From Roseateles noduli (lineage in GTDB: Bacteria > Pseudomonadota > Gammaproteobacteria > Burkholderiales > Burkholderiaceae_C), in the NCBI GenBank assembly GCA_002205125.1, contig NIOE01000011.1:124001-188000 (forward strand): a stretch of 64,000 nt of DNA. Direction: 5' to 3'. Under the pieces are notes generated by a model. That model had not been told where the DNA came from. It ran no database searches and saw only the letters and a program-made list of their open reading frames with translations. This document shows, piece after piece, positions 45,584 to 54,053 of this stretch (position 1 is the stretch's first letter; each line of letters begins with the position of its first letter). Position numbers and translations under genes: made by a program.

Positions 45584-47278
45584 ATGTCATTTCCGTCCCG
45601 ATCCGCGATCGCGCAGGCCGTCCTGCTGACGGCCGCGGTCGCCACGCTCGTCGGCTGCTCGACACTGGCCCAGCACCAAGGCACCCGACTGCCGGAACCG
45701 GTGTCGGCCCCCACCCTGCCGCCCCCCGCGCCGGCGCCGGTCGACTCCGGCCAGGCCCAAGCCGCCCCCGCCATGGCCAAGGAACAGCGCGTGGCGATCA
45801 CCGCTTCGTCCTACGTGCCGCGGGCGATGCCGATGCCGCCGCCGGCATCGACGGCCAAGTACACCGCCTTCTCCGACAACCCCTGGCAGCGCGCCACCGA
45901 ACAGCCGGTCTCCACCTTCAGCGCCAGCGTCGACACCGGCAGCTACGCCAACGTCCGCCGCTTCATCAACCGCGGCCAGTTGCCGCCGCAGGATGCGGTG
46001 AGGGTCGAGGAGCTGGTCAACTACTTCGGCTTCGACGCCCCCGGCCCCGAGGCCGGCGAGCGCGATCCGTTCAAGGTCCGCGCGCAGGTGCTGGCCTCAC
46101 CCTGGAACGCCGAGCGCGGCCTGATCCGGATCGCCATCAAGGGCCAGGACATCGCGAAGGCGAGCATGCCGCCGGCGAACCTGGTGTTCCTGGTCGACAT
46201 CTCGGGCTCCATGGGTCCCGAGGACCGGCTGCCACTGGTGAAGTCGGCATTGAAGCTGCTGACCGGACAACTGCGCCCGGTGGACCGGGTGAGCGTGGTG
46301 ACCTACGCCAGCGGCACGCGCGTGGCGCTGCCGCCGACGCCCGGCGATCGGAAGACGGCCATCAACGACGCGATCGACCAGTTGCGCGCCGGCGGCGGCA
46401 CCTACGGCGAAGGCGGCCTGAAGCTCGCCTATGCGCAGGCGCGCGAGTCCTTCATCCCGGAAGGCATCAACCGCGTGCTGCTGGCCACCGACGGCGACCT
46501 GAACGTCGGTGAGACCAACCAGGAGGCGCTCAAGAAGATGATCGAGGGCGAGCGCAATAGCGGCGTCACCCTGACGGCGCTGGGCGTGGGCCAGTCCAAC
46601 TTCAACGAAGCGCTGATGAAGAAGCTGGCCGACACCGGCAACGGCAGCTACCACTACCTCGATTCGCTGCAGGAAGCGCACAAGGTGCTGGTCAACGAGA
46701 TGACCTCGACGCTGGCGACGATCGCGCAGGACCTGAAACTGCAGGTCGAGTTCAACCCGGCGACGGTGCAGGAGTACCGCCTGATCGGCTACGAACTGCA
46801 CGCGCTCAAGCGCGAGGACTTCAACAACGACAAGGTGGACGCCGGCGACATCGGGGCCGGTCACCAGGTCACGGCGTTGTACGAGTTCGTGCCGACGGGC
46901 GCGAAGGGCAGCGTCGATCCACTGCGCTACGGCAGCGAGGACAAGGCGGCAAAGGAATCGCCGCGCGTCGGCAAGAGCGGCGAACTGGCGTGGATCAAGC
47001 TGCGCTACAAGCCGCCGGGCCAGGAGACGAGCCAGCTGGTGGAGCTGCCGGTCATGAAGCCGGCGACGATGCCGGCGCTGGCCGCACAGGACGCCGACAC
47101 GCGATTCGCGGTGGCGGTGGCTGCCTGGGGTCAGTGGTTGCGGGGCAGCACGCTGATCGGGGACTACGGTCCGGAGCAGTTCGTGCCTCTCGCCCGCGGT
47201 GCGCGCGGCGAGGACCGCTACGGCCACCGCGCGGAGTTCGCCAGACTGGCCGAGCTGTCGGCCAGCCTGAAGCGCTGA
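45584..47278 (+). CDS. von Willebrand factor A domain lipoprotein (YfbK-like)
   Basis: A 564-residue protein. The lipobox LVGC at residues about 21-24 marks it as an outer- or inner-membrane lipoprotein. A Pro/Ala linker leads to the VWF-A N-terminal domain (STFSASVDTGSYANVRRFINRGQLPP), the VWA domain with MIDAS motif DISGSMG near residue 204 and the second metal region ATDGDLNVG, then a C-terminal DUF3520-type domain (EFNPATVQEYRLIGYE to the end). The ATG is preceded by GAGGGAGAAACC. YfbK homologues have no settled role; a metal-dependent protein-binding function at the envelope is likely. Confidence 0.9.
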   Translation: MSFPSRSAIAQAVLLTAAVATLVGCSTLAQHQGTRLPEPVSAPTLPPPAPAPVDSGQAQAAPAMAKEQRVAITASSYVPRAMPMPPPASTAKYTAFSDNPWQRATEQPVSTFSASVDTGSYANVRRFINRGQLPPQDAVRVEELVNYFGFDAPGPEAGERDPFKVRAQVLASPWNAERGLIRIAIKGQDIAKASMPPANLVFLVDISGSMGPEDRLPLVKSALKLLTGQLRPVDRVSVVTYASGTRVALPPTPGDRKTAINDAIDQLRAGGGTYGEGGLKLAYAQARESFIPEGINRVLLATDGDLNVGETNQEALKKMIEGERNSGVTLTALGVGQSNFNEALMKKLADTGNGSYHYLDSLQEAHKVLVNEMTSTLATIAQDLKLQVEFNPATVQEYRLIGYELHALKREDFNNDKVDAGDIGAGHQVTALYEFVPTGAKGSVDPLRYGSEDKAAKESPRVGKSGELAWIKLRYKPPGQETSQLVELPVMKPATMPALAAQDADTRFAVAVAAWGQWLRGSTLIGDYGPEQFVPLARGARGEDRYGHRAEFARLAELSASLKR

Positions 47279-47281
47279 GGC

Positions 47282-47500
47282 TTATTCGATGGCGTGACCG
47301 CCGGCGTCCAGCGCCGGCGGGCGCATCAGGTCGACATCGACGCCCATCGCTTCGCTGGCGCGCTCGACGGCCTGCCAGAGCTCGGCCGGCATCTGCAGGA
47401 TCTCCTCGGGCGAGCTGGCTCTCGCGATCCACGCATCGATCTCCTGGTGCTGCGCCACCGTGATCAGGTCCAGGTTCAACATCTCGTCGATCGTCTTCAC
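47282..47500 (-). CDS. small protein of unknown function
   Basis: A 72-residue acidic, helical protein (MKTIDEMLNLDLITVAQHQEIDAWIARA) starting with GTG at 47500, preceded by AAGGA eight bases upstream. It lies three bases from the stop of the VWA gene on the opposite strand and just downstream of a tRNA-Leu-like sequence. No domain recognised; cytoplasmic by composition. Confidence 0.6.
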   Translation of the reverse strand: MKTIDEMLNLDLITVAQHQEIDAWIARASSPEEILQMPAELWQAVERASEAMGVDVDLMRPPALDAGGHAIE

Positions 47501-47522
47501 TGCGCAATTCCTTCTTGTGAGG

Positions 47523-47599
47523 GCCGGCGGCAGGTGTCGAAACCTGCACCCCTGACGGGGACTGCTGTGGCAGTGCGTCTACCGTTTCGCCACGCCGAC
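47523..47599 (-). pseudogene. degenerate tRNA-Leu-like sequence lacking an anticodon loop
   Basis: Read on the minus strand, a 7-pair acceptor stem (GTCGGCG / CGCCGGC), a Leu-type D arm (GGCGAAACGGTAGACGC), a long variable arm (CCCC-GTCA-GGGG) and a T arm (GCAGG-TTTCGACA-CCTGC) are all present. But the anticodon arm is ACTGC-CACA-GCAGT, a stem with only a four-base loop, so there is no room for an anticodon. It is 77 bases rather than about 85 and lacks the encoded CCA that the six other tRNAs here have. It is either a dead tRNA or a tRNA-like RNA. Confidence 0.6.
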
Positions 47600-47759
47600 C
47601 GATGACTAGTATGCGGGAGGATTCACCTTCGAATCCTCCTTCCCTTGTCACCAACCCCCTTGGGGCTGCTCAGATCGCTGTTCGCTTCGCCGCCCGTCCG
47701 TCAACGGCACGGCGGCCCTTCCTACAGACTTCGCCGCCTGCGTCGCCTACTGTGACTGG

Positions 47760-48320
47760 ATGAAGCCAGCAGCCCCCTCCCCCGACCGCGAGCCGACACC
47801 TTCCGACGAGGACACCGTCCCATTGCTCCTGCGAGGCTTCTCGGTGGTGCACGGCGCGCTGGCGCTGCTCTTCACGGCGATGGCGCTGCTGCTTCTGGCG
47901 ATCGCGGCGAAGGAGGCCTGGATGGCGCTCCACCTCGACTGGAACGATGAGGCGGCGCAACTGGTCATCGAGGCGATGGGCGTGCTGGCCGCCGCGGTCG
48001 TGGCGCTGCAGATCGCGCAGACGATCACCGAAGAGGAAGTCATCCGGACCGCCCACATCAGCGCCCCGACGCGCGTGCGGCGCTTCCTGTCGCGGTTCAT
48101 GGTCGTCATCGTGGTCGCGCTCGCGATCGAAGCGCTGGTGGCGACCTTCCGCGCGGCGCATTCGGATTCGACGCTGCTGCTGCACGCCGCGGCCATGGTC
48201 TTCGCGGTCGGCGCGCTGCTCACCGGCTGGGGTCTGTTCATCCACTTGAACCGCTCCGCCGAGGAGCTCGAACCCGAGGCCATGCAGGAGGCCAAGCGTG
48301 AGGATCACAAGCTGAAGTGA
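47760..48320 (+). CDS. multi-pass membrane protein of unknown function
   Basis: A 186-residue protein with about four predicted transmembrane helices: VVHGALALLFTAMALLLLAIAA, LVIEAMGVLAAAVVALQIAQ, FMVVIVVALAIEALVATF and LLLHAAAMVFAVGALLTGWGLFI. The conserved-looking segment EEEVIRTAHISAPTRVRRFLSRF joins helices 2 and 3. No family name can be given. It lies upstream of the unusual gene pair at 48,468-50,365 but is separated by about 150 bases and may be unrelated. Confidence 0.75.
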   Translation: MKPAAPSPDREPTPSDEDTVPLLLRGFSVVHGALALLFTAMALLLLAIAAKEAWMALHLDWNDEAAQLVIEAMGVLAAAVVALQIAQTITEEEVIRTAHISAPTRVRRFLSRFMVVIVVALAIEALVATFRAAHSDSTLLLHAAAMVFAVGALLTGWGLFIHLNRSAEELEPEAMQEAKREDHKLK

Positions 48321-48467
48321 GAACACTTGCCCATCTGCTTCGATCTCCGGGGTAGCGGGTTTTTCGACACGCCGCGTCGGCATTTCCGAGATGACCTTCG
48401 GCAACTGTCCGACGTCGTTGGCTTGCCCAAAATGAATCGATCAGAACTCTACGATTCAGGGGTAACG

Positions 48468-49607
48468 ATGACGACGCCAGCTCAACAAGCCGCACAGATG
48501 GCCGCGGCACAGTGCAAGTTCGATGTGATGGCGCATCGGCAGAACTTCGCACGGCAATCCCCTGCGGCGGGCCAGTGTGCCGCCGACGGCTGGAATCTTT
48601 GCGACGAACGCTTGAACGGCGACTTCGACCTGGACACGCCGACCGGACAAGAACTGCTGCGTCGTCTCATCGCGCAACAGCCGTCAGTGCTGGATACGCT
48701 CCGGAGCTGGGAGCCGGCGACGCCCGCGGCGCGGATCCCGATGCGGACCGCTGCGCCACGCCCAGGTCCGGGACCCCGGCCCGAGGACGACCTGCCGCCG
48801 TGGCTGCGTGAGTACCTGTTCGGTCAATGGGGCGGCAACGGGCTCGCGTCCGAGATCCGCTCAGGTTCGGTAAGCCCCGCCAACATCATCGGGAACACAC
48901 TCGCCGCCACGCAGGCGGTGGCGTATGGCGGCGTTCAGGGTCAGACTGCGGTTCGACTGAATGCTGCCGCTTCGCAGATCGCGTCAGGCGCCGCGAAGAG
49001 TGTCCGGATCAATGATTTCATGGATCTGTACAACGCCAATCAAGGCAAGGGTCGCCCTCGGCTGCGCCTGCGGATCCGCAACCTGCCGGTGACCGTCGCA
49101 GCTCCCATTGCGGGCGCTTCCTGGCGCACCAATGCCAAGGGCACCACACACTCCACCCGCTGGGCGTCGCCGAGCGCCGCTCAGGTGAAGGGTGCCGGTG
49201 TGGCCGCCGCAGAAACCAAGTGGGCGCGCAGCATGGGATGGTCGAGCGGCAAGGTCGGGACCGGCCTGATCACGTTCGCTCCGACGGCGGCGCTCGACGC
49301 GTGGAGCAGCATCGAATTCGACGTCGACGCCTCGGGCAGGCGCCAGCTGCGATCCTTCGATACCAACAAGTTCCTCGTCACGTCCGCTCGCAACCAGAGC
49401 GGCAACGCCGTCGGCCTGGCGGCCAGCATCATCAGCGTTCCGACGGCGGTTGCCATCGCGGGCGTTGCCGGCCTGACCATCGCCGGGGCGCCACTCGTCA
49501 TCATCGGGTTGCTGGCCGGCGTGGCGATGCAAGTCGTCTGGAACAATTACGGCGGGGCGGACTTCGCCGAGCAGCAGGCGCGCAACGCGCTGGGAGTTCC
49601 ACGGTGA
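48468..49607 (+). CDS. unrecognised protein with C-terminal hydrophobic hairpin; candidate membrane-active effector
   Basis: A 379-residue protein starting at ATG 48468 after AGGGG. The N-terminal half is hydrophilic with three cysteines (QCKFDV, QCAADGWNLCDER) and a Pro/Arg linker. A central region (VSPANIIGNTLAATQAVAYGG, then AASQIASGAAKSVRINDFMDLYNANQ) is Ala/Gly-rich. The C-terminus has a long Gly/Ala hydrophobic hairpin (residues about 314-357, AVGLAASIISVPTAVAIAGV and IAGAPLVIIGLLAGVAM). No signal peptide. The layout, with a GTGA overlap into a multi-pass membrane gene, resembles pore-forming interbacterial effectors with immunity partners. I recognise no named family; this role is a hypothesis. 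Confidence 0.7.
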   Translation: MTTPAQQAAQMAAAQCKFDVMAHRQNFARQSPAAGQCAADGWNLCDERLNGDFDLDTPTGQELLRRLIAQQPSVLDTLRSWEPATPAARIPMRTAAPRPGPGPRPEDDLPPWLREYLFGQWGGNGLASEIRSGSVSPANIIGNTLAATQAVAYGGVQGQTAVRLNAAASQIASGAAKSVRINDFMDLYNANQGKGRPRLRLRIRNLPVTVAAPIAGASWRTNAKGTTHSTRWASPSAAQVKGAGVAAAETKWARSMGWSSGKVGTGLITFAPTAALDAWSSIEFDVDASGRRQLRSFDTNKFLVTSARNQSGNAVGLAASIISVPTAVAIAGVAGLTIAGAPLVIIGLLAGVAMQVVWNNYGGADFAEQQARNALGVPR

Positions 49608-50365
49608 GACCACCGGACGATTTGAAGACGCTGAAGAACGTTCCTTTCGCCATGCTCGGCGCCGGCCTCTTCGTGGTGCCGGCGCTGTGGGCATTCGCGC
49701 TGCCGAAGGCAGTGCTGTTCGCAGTCGCCCCGGTGACGGGGCTGGTCTTCCTGATCGCCGGGCTCCACATCAAGTACCGCAGCCGCTACTCGCCGCAAGA
49801 GGCCCTGTGGTCGCTGCCCTTGACCTTGATCTTCTTCGGCAGCCTGCTGGTGGCCTCGACCACCGCGTTGGCATGGCGCGCACAGCGACCGGATCTCCAG
49901 ACGCTCGCCGTCGGTATCGCATGGCTCTTGACGATCGGCGGGCTGGCTTCCGGCTATTGGTCGGAACACCGGCACCTCGCCGCATCGCCCGGTCAGATCC
50001 CCAAGCCGTTGGAGCCCTTGCTCGATCTCCCACGGCATCGCGTCCGCCCGATGCCGTCGCCGCGCCAACCCACCATCGGCAGGATCGCATTCCTGGCAGC
50101 CCTGGCGCTCAACGCCCCGCTGCTGTTGCAGATGGGCGGATGGCAGGCCAACGATGTCGTGTGGCTCGCCATGCCGCTGCTCGGCGGCGCGGTGACCTAT
50201 CTCCTCGCGACCGGATTCGGGCCTGCCTTGGCCCGCGCGATCGCCGTGCGCGACATTGAGAAACGCATCGGTCAGCCGTTCTGCACGTCACGCCTGGAAG
50301 AGCTCCAGACCTTGCGTCGCACGTTCTGGCTGTCGCGTTGGCTGGCCAGACCCGACCGCGCTTAG
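49604..50365 (+). CDS. multi-pass membrane protein; candidate immunity partner
   Basis: A 253-residue protein starting with GTG at 49604, in a GTGA overlap with the preceding stop. Five to six predicted helices: LGAGLFVVPALWAFALP, AVLFAVAPVTGLVFLIAGL, LPLTLIFFGSLLVASTTALAW, LAVGIAWLLTIGGLASGYW, IAFLAALALNAPLLLQM and WLAMPLLGGAVTYLLATGF. No family recognised. Immunity proteins to pore-forming effectors are commonly multi-pass membrane proteins encoded right after the effector, which is why I suggest that role. It could equally be an unrelated transporter-like protein. Confidence 0.7.
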   Translation: MRPPDDLKTLKNVPFAMLGAGLFVVPALWAFALPKAVLFAVAPVTGLVFLIAGLHIKYRSRYSPQEALWSLPLTLIFFGSLLVASTTALAWRAQRPDLQTLAVGIAWLLTIGGLASGYWSEHRHLAASPGQIPKPLEPLLDLPRHRVRPMPSPRQPTIGRIAFLAALALNAPLLLQMGGWQANDVVWLAMPLLGGAVTYLLATGFGPALARAIAVRDIEKRIGQPFCTSRLEELQTLRRTFWLSRWLARPDRA

Positions 50366-50810
50366 AGGCGGCACGACCTGGCACTCCCGATCCAAGTCTC
50401 CCTCCCTACTGATCCCAGGCATCGGACCTTCGACTTGCACTGAAGTCGGTCATAGCGCGAAAGGACGTGATTCGCGACGATAGGTCCCAGGTGTTCGAAG
50501 CACCTTCATACAGCGGCAGGCCGCCTCGATAGCGCGGCCACTTTCGCCCTCCACTCCGCGTGTTCATGGGGCGAGATGGGCCATCTCCGCGAGGACGGCC
50601 ACACGGACCTGTATGACGTGTTTCGACATCTCGCCCACCCGATCGCGCGGATCAACCCGTCCTTCCCGTGGGCTCATTGCTCCAACCCTTGGGAAAGACG
50701 CCATGACCTGCCTGACCGATGCTGAACTCCCTCCGACTTAAGACGCCAACGATCGTCCGCTGCGCGACACCGCAGCCTTCGCCCACCCTCATGCCGAATC
50801 GAGGTGGCTC
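50366..50810. other. 445-base region without a convincing gene
   Basis: No start with ribosome site gives a plausible protein. One plus-strand stretch (around 50,550-50,720) reads through as WGEMGHLREDGHTDLYDVF and onward to a stop, with a protein-like composition, so this may be a decayed gene. Composition is a little less GC-rich than the flanks. No terminator, repeat or promoter stands out. Confidence 0.45.
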
Positions 50811-51053
50811 GTGCTGAACCGCAAGATCACGACCCGCGCCGCCTTCGACGGCATCTGCGACCGCGTCCAACTTCTGCAGCACCACCTGGAGGTGATGCGG
50901 TCCGACGACTCCGCCGCCCGGCTGGCGCATGACCGCGCAGCGATGGGCCAGGTGCTCGAGGAACTCGACGTCCTGCTGCGCGTGGTCGCGCTGGCGGCCT
51001 TCGAAGAGCAGCTCTACCGCTGGGCCGTCCCGCGGCCGGACCTCAAGTCCTGA
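50811..51053 (+). CDS. small helical protein of unknown function
   Basis: An 80-residue protein starting with GTG at 50811 after GAGGTG. It is almost entirely helical (AAFDGICDRVQLLQHHLEVMRS, then RAAMGQVLEELDVLLRVVALAAFEEQLYRW). No domain recognised. Convergent with the GAF gene. Confidence 0.55.
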   Translation: MLNRKITTRAAFDGICDRVQLLQHHLEVMRSDDSAARLAHDRAAMGQVLEELDVLLRVVALAAFEEQLYRWAVPRPDLKS

Positions 51054-51124
51054 CCCCTGCGGATGCGGCAGCGATCAGCAGTCCCCTGCCGCATCGAACA
51101 CACCCGAGAACCCGCCATGACCAC

Positions 51125-51667
51125 TCAATCGTTGTCGAACGGCAGCGTGTCCAGGAAGTCCTGCGCCTCGACCTTGCGCGCGACCAGGCGCGCGCAGCCC
51201 TTCAGGCGCGAGAGGTCCTCGGAGCGAAGACCCGGATTCGGCTGGAGGCTGAAGCAGCACACCGTGCCGAAGACGCGGCCATCCGAGAGCACGACCGGCG
51301 CACTCAGATGCGCGCCGATGGGCACCGGCGTCGGCGGGAGCTTCAGCTCGGCGGCCACCGCGGCGGCGTTCGCCATGAGTTCCGGCGCGCGGCCTTCGAC
51401 GATGCGCTGGCAGTAGCTCTGCTCCAGCGGCGCCGAATCGCCGACCTGCACTTCGATCTCCGACTGGCCGTCGACGAATCGGAACACGCGCTCGCCGTCC
51501 TGGAATTCCGAGACGAACACGACATCCATGTCGAGCTGCTCGCGCAGCCCCTTCAGCACGCCGGTGATCCGGGCATCGAGGTCGGGATCGAAGCCATCCG
51601 CCGTGGCGGCCAGGAGTTCAGAAATGGCGACGTCGAGGGAATGGGCGGTGAACGGGCGGTCGTACAT
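51125..51667 (-). CDS. GAF-domain protein
   Basis: A 180-residue single GAF domain: LDMDVVFVSEFQDGERVFRFVDG, then SYCQRIVEGRAPELM and IGAHLSAPVVLSDGRVFGTVCCFSLQPNPGLRSEDL. GAF domains bind small molecules or chromophores. The Cys in SYCQRI and the CC pair in GTVCCF lie in the ligand pocket region. There is no output domain, so it may act by protein contact. It follows the first cyclopropane synthase gene on the same strand after 123 bases, near a light/oxidative-stress regulon, but joint control is not shown. Confidence 0.85.
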   Translation of the reverse strand: MYDRPFTAHSLDVAISELLAATADGFDPDLDARITGVLKGLREQLDMDVVFVSEFQDGERVFRFVDGQSEIEVQVGDSAPLEQSYCQRIVEGRAPELMANAAAVAAELKLPPTPVPIGAHLSAPVVLSDGRVFGTVCCFSLQPNPGLRSEDLSRLKGCARLVARKVEAQDFLDTLPFDND

Positions 51668-51790
51668 CGGGCGCAGGCCTGAGCGGCTGAAGGCTGGGTG
51701 GAAGGTGCCGGAGCGGTGCCACCATGCTACCCAAGCGGGCGTCGACGGCGCTGCGAACGGTCTTGAAAGTTACAGCTTGTAGGAACTCGC

Positions 51791-53098
51791 TCAGCGCGCG
51801 TGCGCCAGGCGGTAGAGCCCGACATCCACCCGGCCGGAGCGGAAGCCAGCCTCGCAGTAGCAGAGGTAGTACTCCCACAGCCGCTTGAACGGCAGGTCGA
51901 ATCCCTGCGCCTCGATGGCGGGCCAATCGGCCAGGAAACGTCGGCGCCATTCGACCAGCGTGGCCGCGTAGCCGAGCCCGAAACGCGCCTGGGTCGTCAG
52001 GCGCAGGTCGGCCTTGCGCGCCTCCTCGGCCATGCGCTCCGGCGTCGGCAGCATGCCGCCGGGGAAGATGCAGCGCTGGATGAAGTCCGGATTGGCGCGA
52101 TAACGCTCGAAGTGCTGCTCGTCGATCGTGATGGCCTGCAGCACGGCCACGCCGTCGGGCTTGAGCCGGTCCCGCAAGGTCGAGAAATAGACCGGCCAGT
52201 AGGCCTCGCCGACCGCCTCGATCATCTCGATCGAGACGATGCGGTCGAAGCGTCCCTCGACGTCGCGGTAGTCCTGCAGCCGCAGGTCGACCTGGTCGGC
52301 CACGCCCCACTGCTCGGCGCGGGCCTGCGCGAAGCGCAACTGCTCGGTCGACAGCGTGAGACCCACCACCTCCACGCCGCAGCGTTTGGCGAGCGTCGCC
52401 GCCAAGGTGCCCCAACCGCATCCGATCTCCAGCACGCGCTGACCGGCGCGCAGGTCCAGCAGCTCGACGATGCGGTCTAGCCGTCTCGCCTGCGCCTGCT
52501 CCAGTGAGCCGAAGTCGACAGCGATGTCCGCTTCGCCCGCATCCTCCGCGACCGCGCCCGTCCGATCTTTCGGCTCGTCGTACATCGCGCTCGAATACAA
52601 CATGCTGTCGTCGAGCCACCGCTCGTAGAAGCGGTTGCCGAGGTCGTAATGCGCGGCGATGTTGTGCCGGCTGCCGCTGCGCGTGTTGGCGTTGGCGCGA
52701 TGCAGCAGGCGGGAGATCCAGCGCGCCGGGCCGCGCGTCTCGGCGACGGCGCCCAGCGCCGTCTCGTTGGCGATCCCGAACGACAGCAGCGCCGTCAGGT
52801 CGGGCGTGCTCCAGTCGCCGTCCCGGTACGAGAACGCCAGCCCCAGATCCCCCTGCAGCAGCAGCCTGATCGCCGGTCTCCAGCGATGCAGGTGCAGGGC
52901 CGCGGACGGGCCGGGATACGGGCCGACGACCTCCACACGGCGTCCGTCGGGCAGCGTCAGCGCCAGGCGGCCCAGCTGGATGCGCGACAACACGCGTCGC
53001 AGCGACTCGTGTCGAGCGCCGAGGCGATCGCCGCCCAGGGTCGCGGGAGTGATCTCGAGGACCGCGGGCGCGGTCATGAACAAGCTCTCGTCATGCAT
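51791..53098 (-). CDS. cfa: cyclopropane-fatty-acyl-phospholipid synthase (first copy)
   Basis: A 435-residue SAM-dependent methyltransferase that turns membrane unsaturated fatty acids into cyclopropane rings. The SAM motif is RVLEIGCGWGTLAATLAKRC, and NIAAHYDLGNRFYERWLDDSMLYSSAMY and IEAVGEAYWPVYFSTLRDRLKPDG are diagnostic. It has the N-terminal substrate domain of typical Cfa. The ATG at 53098 overlaps the DUF1365 stop by eight bases; an in-frame ATG at 53077 is possible. Third gene of the amine oxidase-DUF1365-Cfa operon, a combination repeatedly found under ECF sigma/ChrR control. Confidence 0.93.
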   Translation of the reverse strand: MHDESLFMTAPAVLEITPATLGGDRLGARHESLRRVLSRIQLGRLALTLPDGRRVEVVGPYPGPSAALHLHRWRPAIRLLLQGDLGLAFSYRDGDWSTPDLTALLSFGIANETALGAVAETRGPARWISRLLHRANANTRSGSRHNIAAHYDLGNRFYERWLDDSMLYSSAMYDEPKDRTGAVAEDAGEADIAVDFGSLEQAQARRLDRIVELLDLRAGQRVLEIGCGWGTLAATLAKRCGVEVVGLTLSTEQLRFAQARAEQWGVADQVDLRLQDYRDVEGRFDRIVSIEMIEAVGEAYWPVYFSTLRDRLKPDGVAVLQAITIDEQHFERYRANPDFIQRCIFPGGMLPTPERMAEEARKADLRLTTQARFGLGYAATLVEWRRRFLADWPAIEAQGFDLPFKRLWEYYLCYCEAGFRSGRVDVGLYRLAHAR

Positions 53099-54053
53099 GC
53101 AAGGTCGCCTTGGAAGGTGCGGCCGTATCAGCCGCGAGGGCCGATTCAGCAGCCTCGGCCGCCGGGGCCGTTTCGGAACGATTCGATTCAGTTCGGGTGG
53201 CGCCATCGGCTCGGATGATGGTCATCGGACGGTCCGGCGCCGCTGGCCGCTCATGCAATCGAGCGCCCTTCAGCCAGAGCCGCAGCGCCTCCCAATGGAT
53301 GCCGACGATGACCTTCAGCGTGAGCAAAGGGTGTGTCACGAGCAGGCGCAGCAAGGCGCCATCGGTCAGCGGCGCACGCGTGGCGTCGAGCCGCGCGTTC
53401 AGAACGGCCGAACCCTCGACGCCAACGGCGTCGGCCCCGGCACCGGTCGCACCGGCGCCGCTGTCATGCACGCTCACGCCGATCGACAGCCGCTCGCGCG
53501 GCGGCTCAATCCTGAAGCGGTACTCCAGGGCCATGCCGAGGAACGGCGACACGTACAGCTGCTTGCTGCTGCGCTGCTGGACGACAGCCGCCTCGCGCTG
53601 CGCCTCGTCGACCTCGATCAGGTAGCTGTGCCGCTCGCCGAAGGTGTTGTTGACCTCGTAGACGATCGCGCGCAGCGGGCCGTCCGGTGCGTGGCAGAAC
53701 CAGACGCTCAGCGGATTGAACGCGTAGCCGAAGAGGCGCGGCATCGCGAGCAGCCGGATCGCGCCGCCGATCGGCAGTCCCGCGAGTGCGAGTCGCGCGT
53801 CCACATGGGCGCGCAAGGCCGGCACGTCCTTGGCCGTCCCGTCGCCGTGATCGGACGGCCGGAAGCCGAAGAGATTGAAACGCCCGACCGAGAACCAACG
53901 CAGCCGGGCGTCCAATGCCGGAAGCTCGTCGAGATCGAGCAGCAGCGTGAACATCCGGTACTGCAGCCGGTGCCGCAGCGGCCGCAGCCGCTGGTGCATC
54001 ACCTGCCCGCGATAGATCGCGGAGTGCAGATCCTCGTCCGGCCGCCTGCTCAT
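53091..54053 (-). CDS. DUF1365 protein
   Basis: A 320-residue member of the DUF1365 family: IYRGQVMHQRLRPLRHRLQYRMFTLLLDLDEL at the N-terminus and LFGYAFNPLSVWFCH are the family marks. In many bacteria this protein sits between the flavin amine oxidase and a cyclopropane synthase and is believed to take part in fatty-acid or lipid modification; the reaction is not known. The last 60 residues are Ala/Ser/Thr-rich low complexity. Its ATG overlaps the amine oxidase stop (ATGA). Confidence 0.92.
   Translation of the reverse strand: MSRRPDEDLHSAIYRGQVMHQRLRPLRHRLQYRMFTLLLDLDELPALDARLRWFSVGRFNLFGFRPSDHGDGTAKDVPALRAHVDARLALAGLPIGGAIRLLAMPRLFGYAFNPLSVWFCHAPDGPLRAIVYEVNNTFGERHSYLIEVDEAQREAAVVQQRSSKQLYVSPFLGMALEYRFRIEPPRERLSIGVSVHDSGAGATGAGADAVGVEGSAVLNARLDATRAPLTDGALLRLLVTHPLLTLKVIVGIHWEALRLWLKGARLHERPAAPDRPMTIIRADGATRTESNRSETAPAAEAAESALAADTAAPSKATLHA

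Noticed and set aside
50652-50930. A 92-codon frame on the minus strand
   Set aside because: It overlaps the better supported plus-strand gene at 50,811 with a GAGGTG ribosome site and has no domain.
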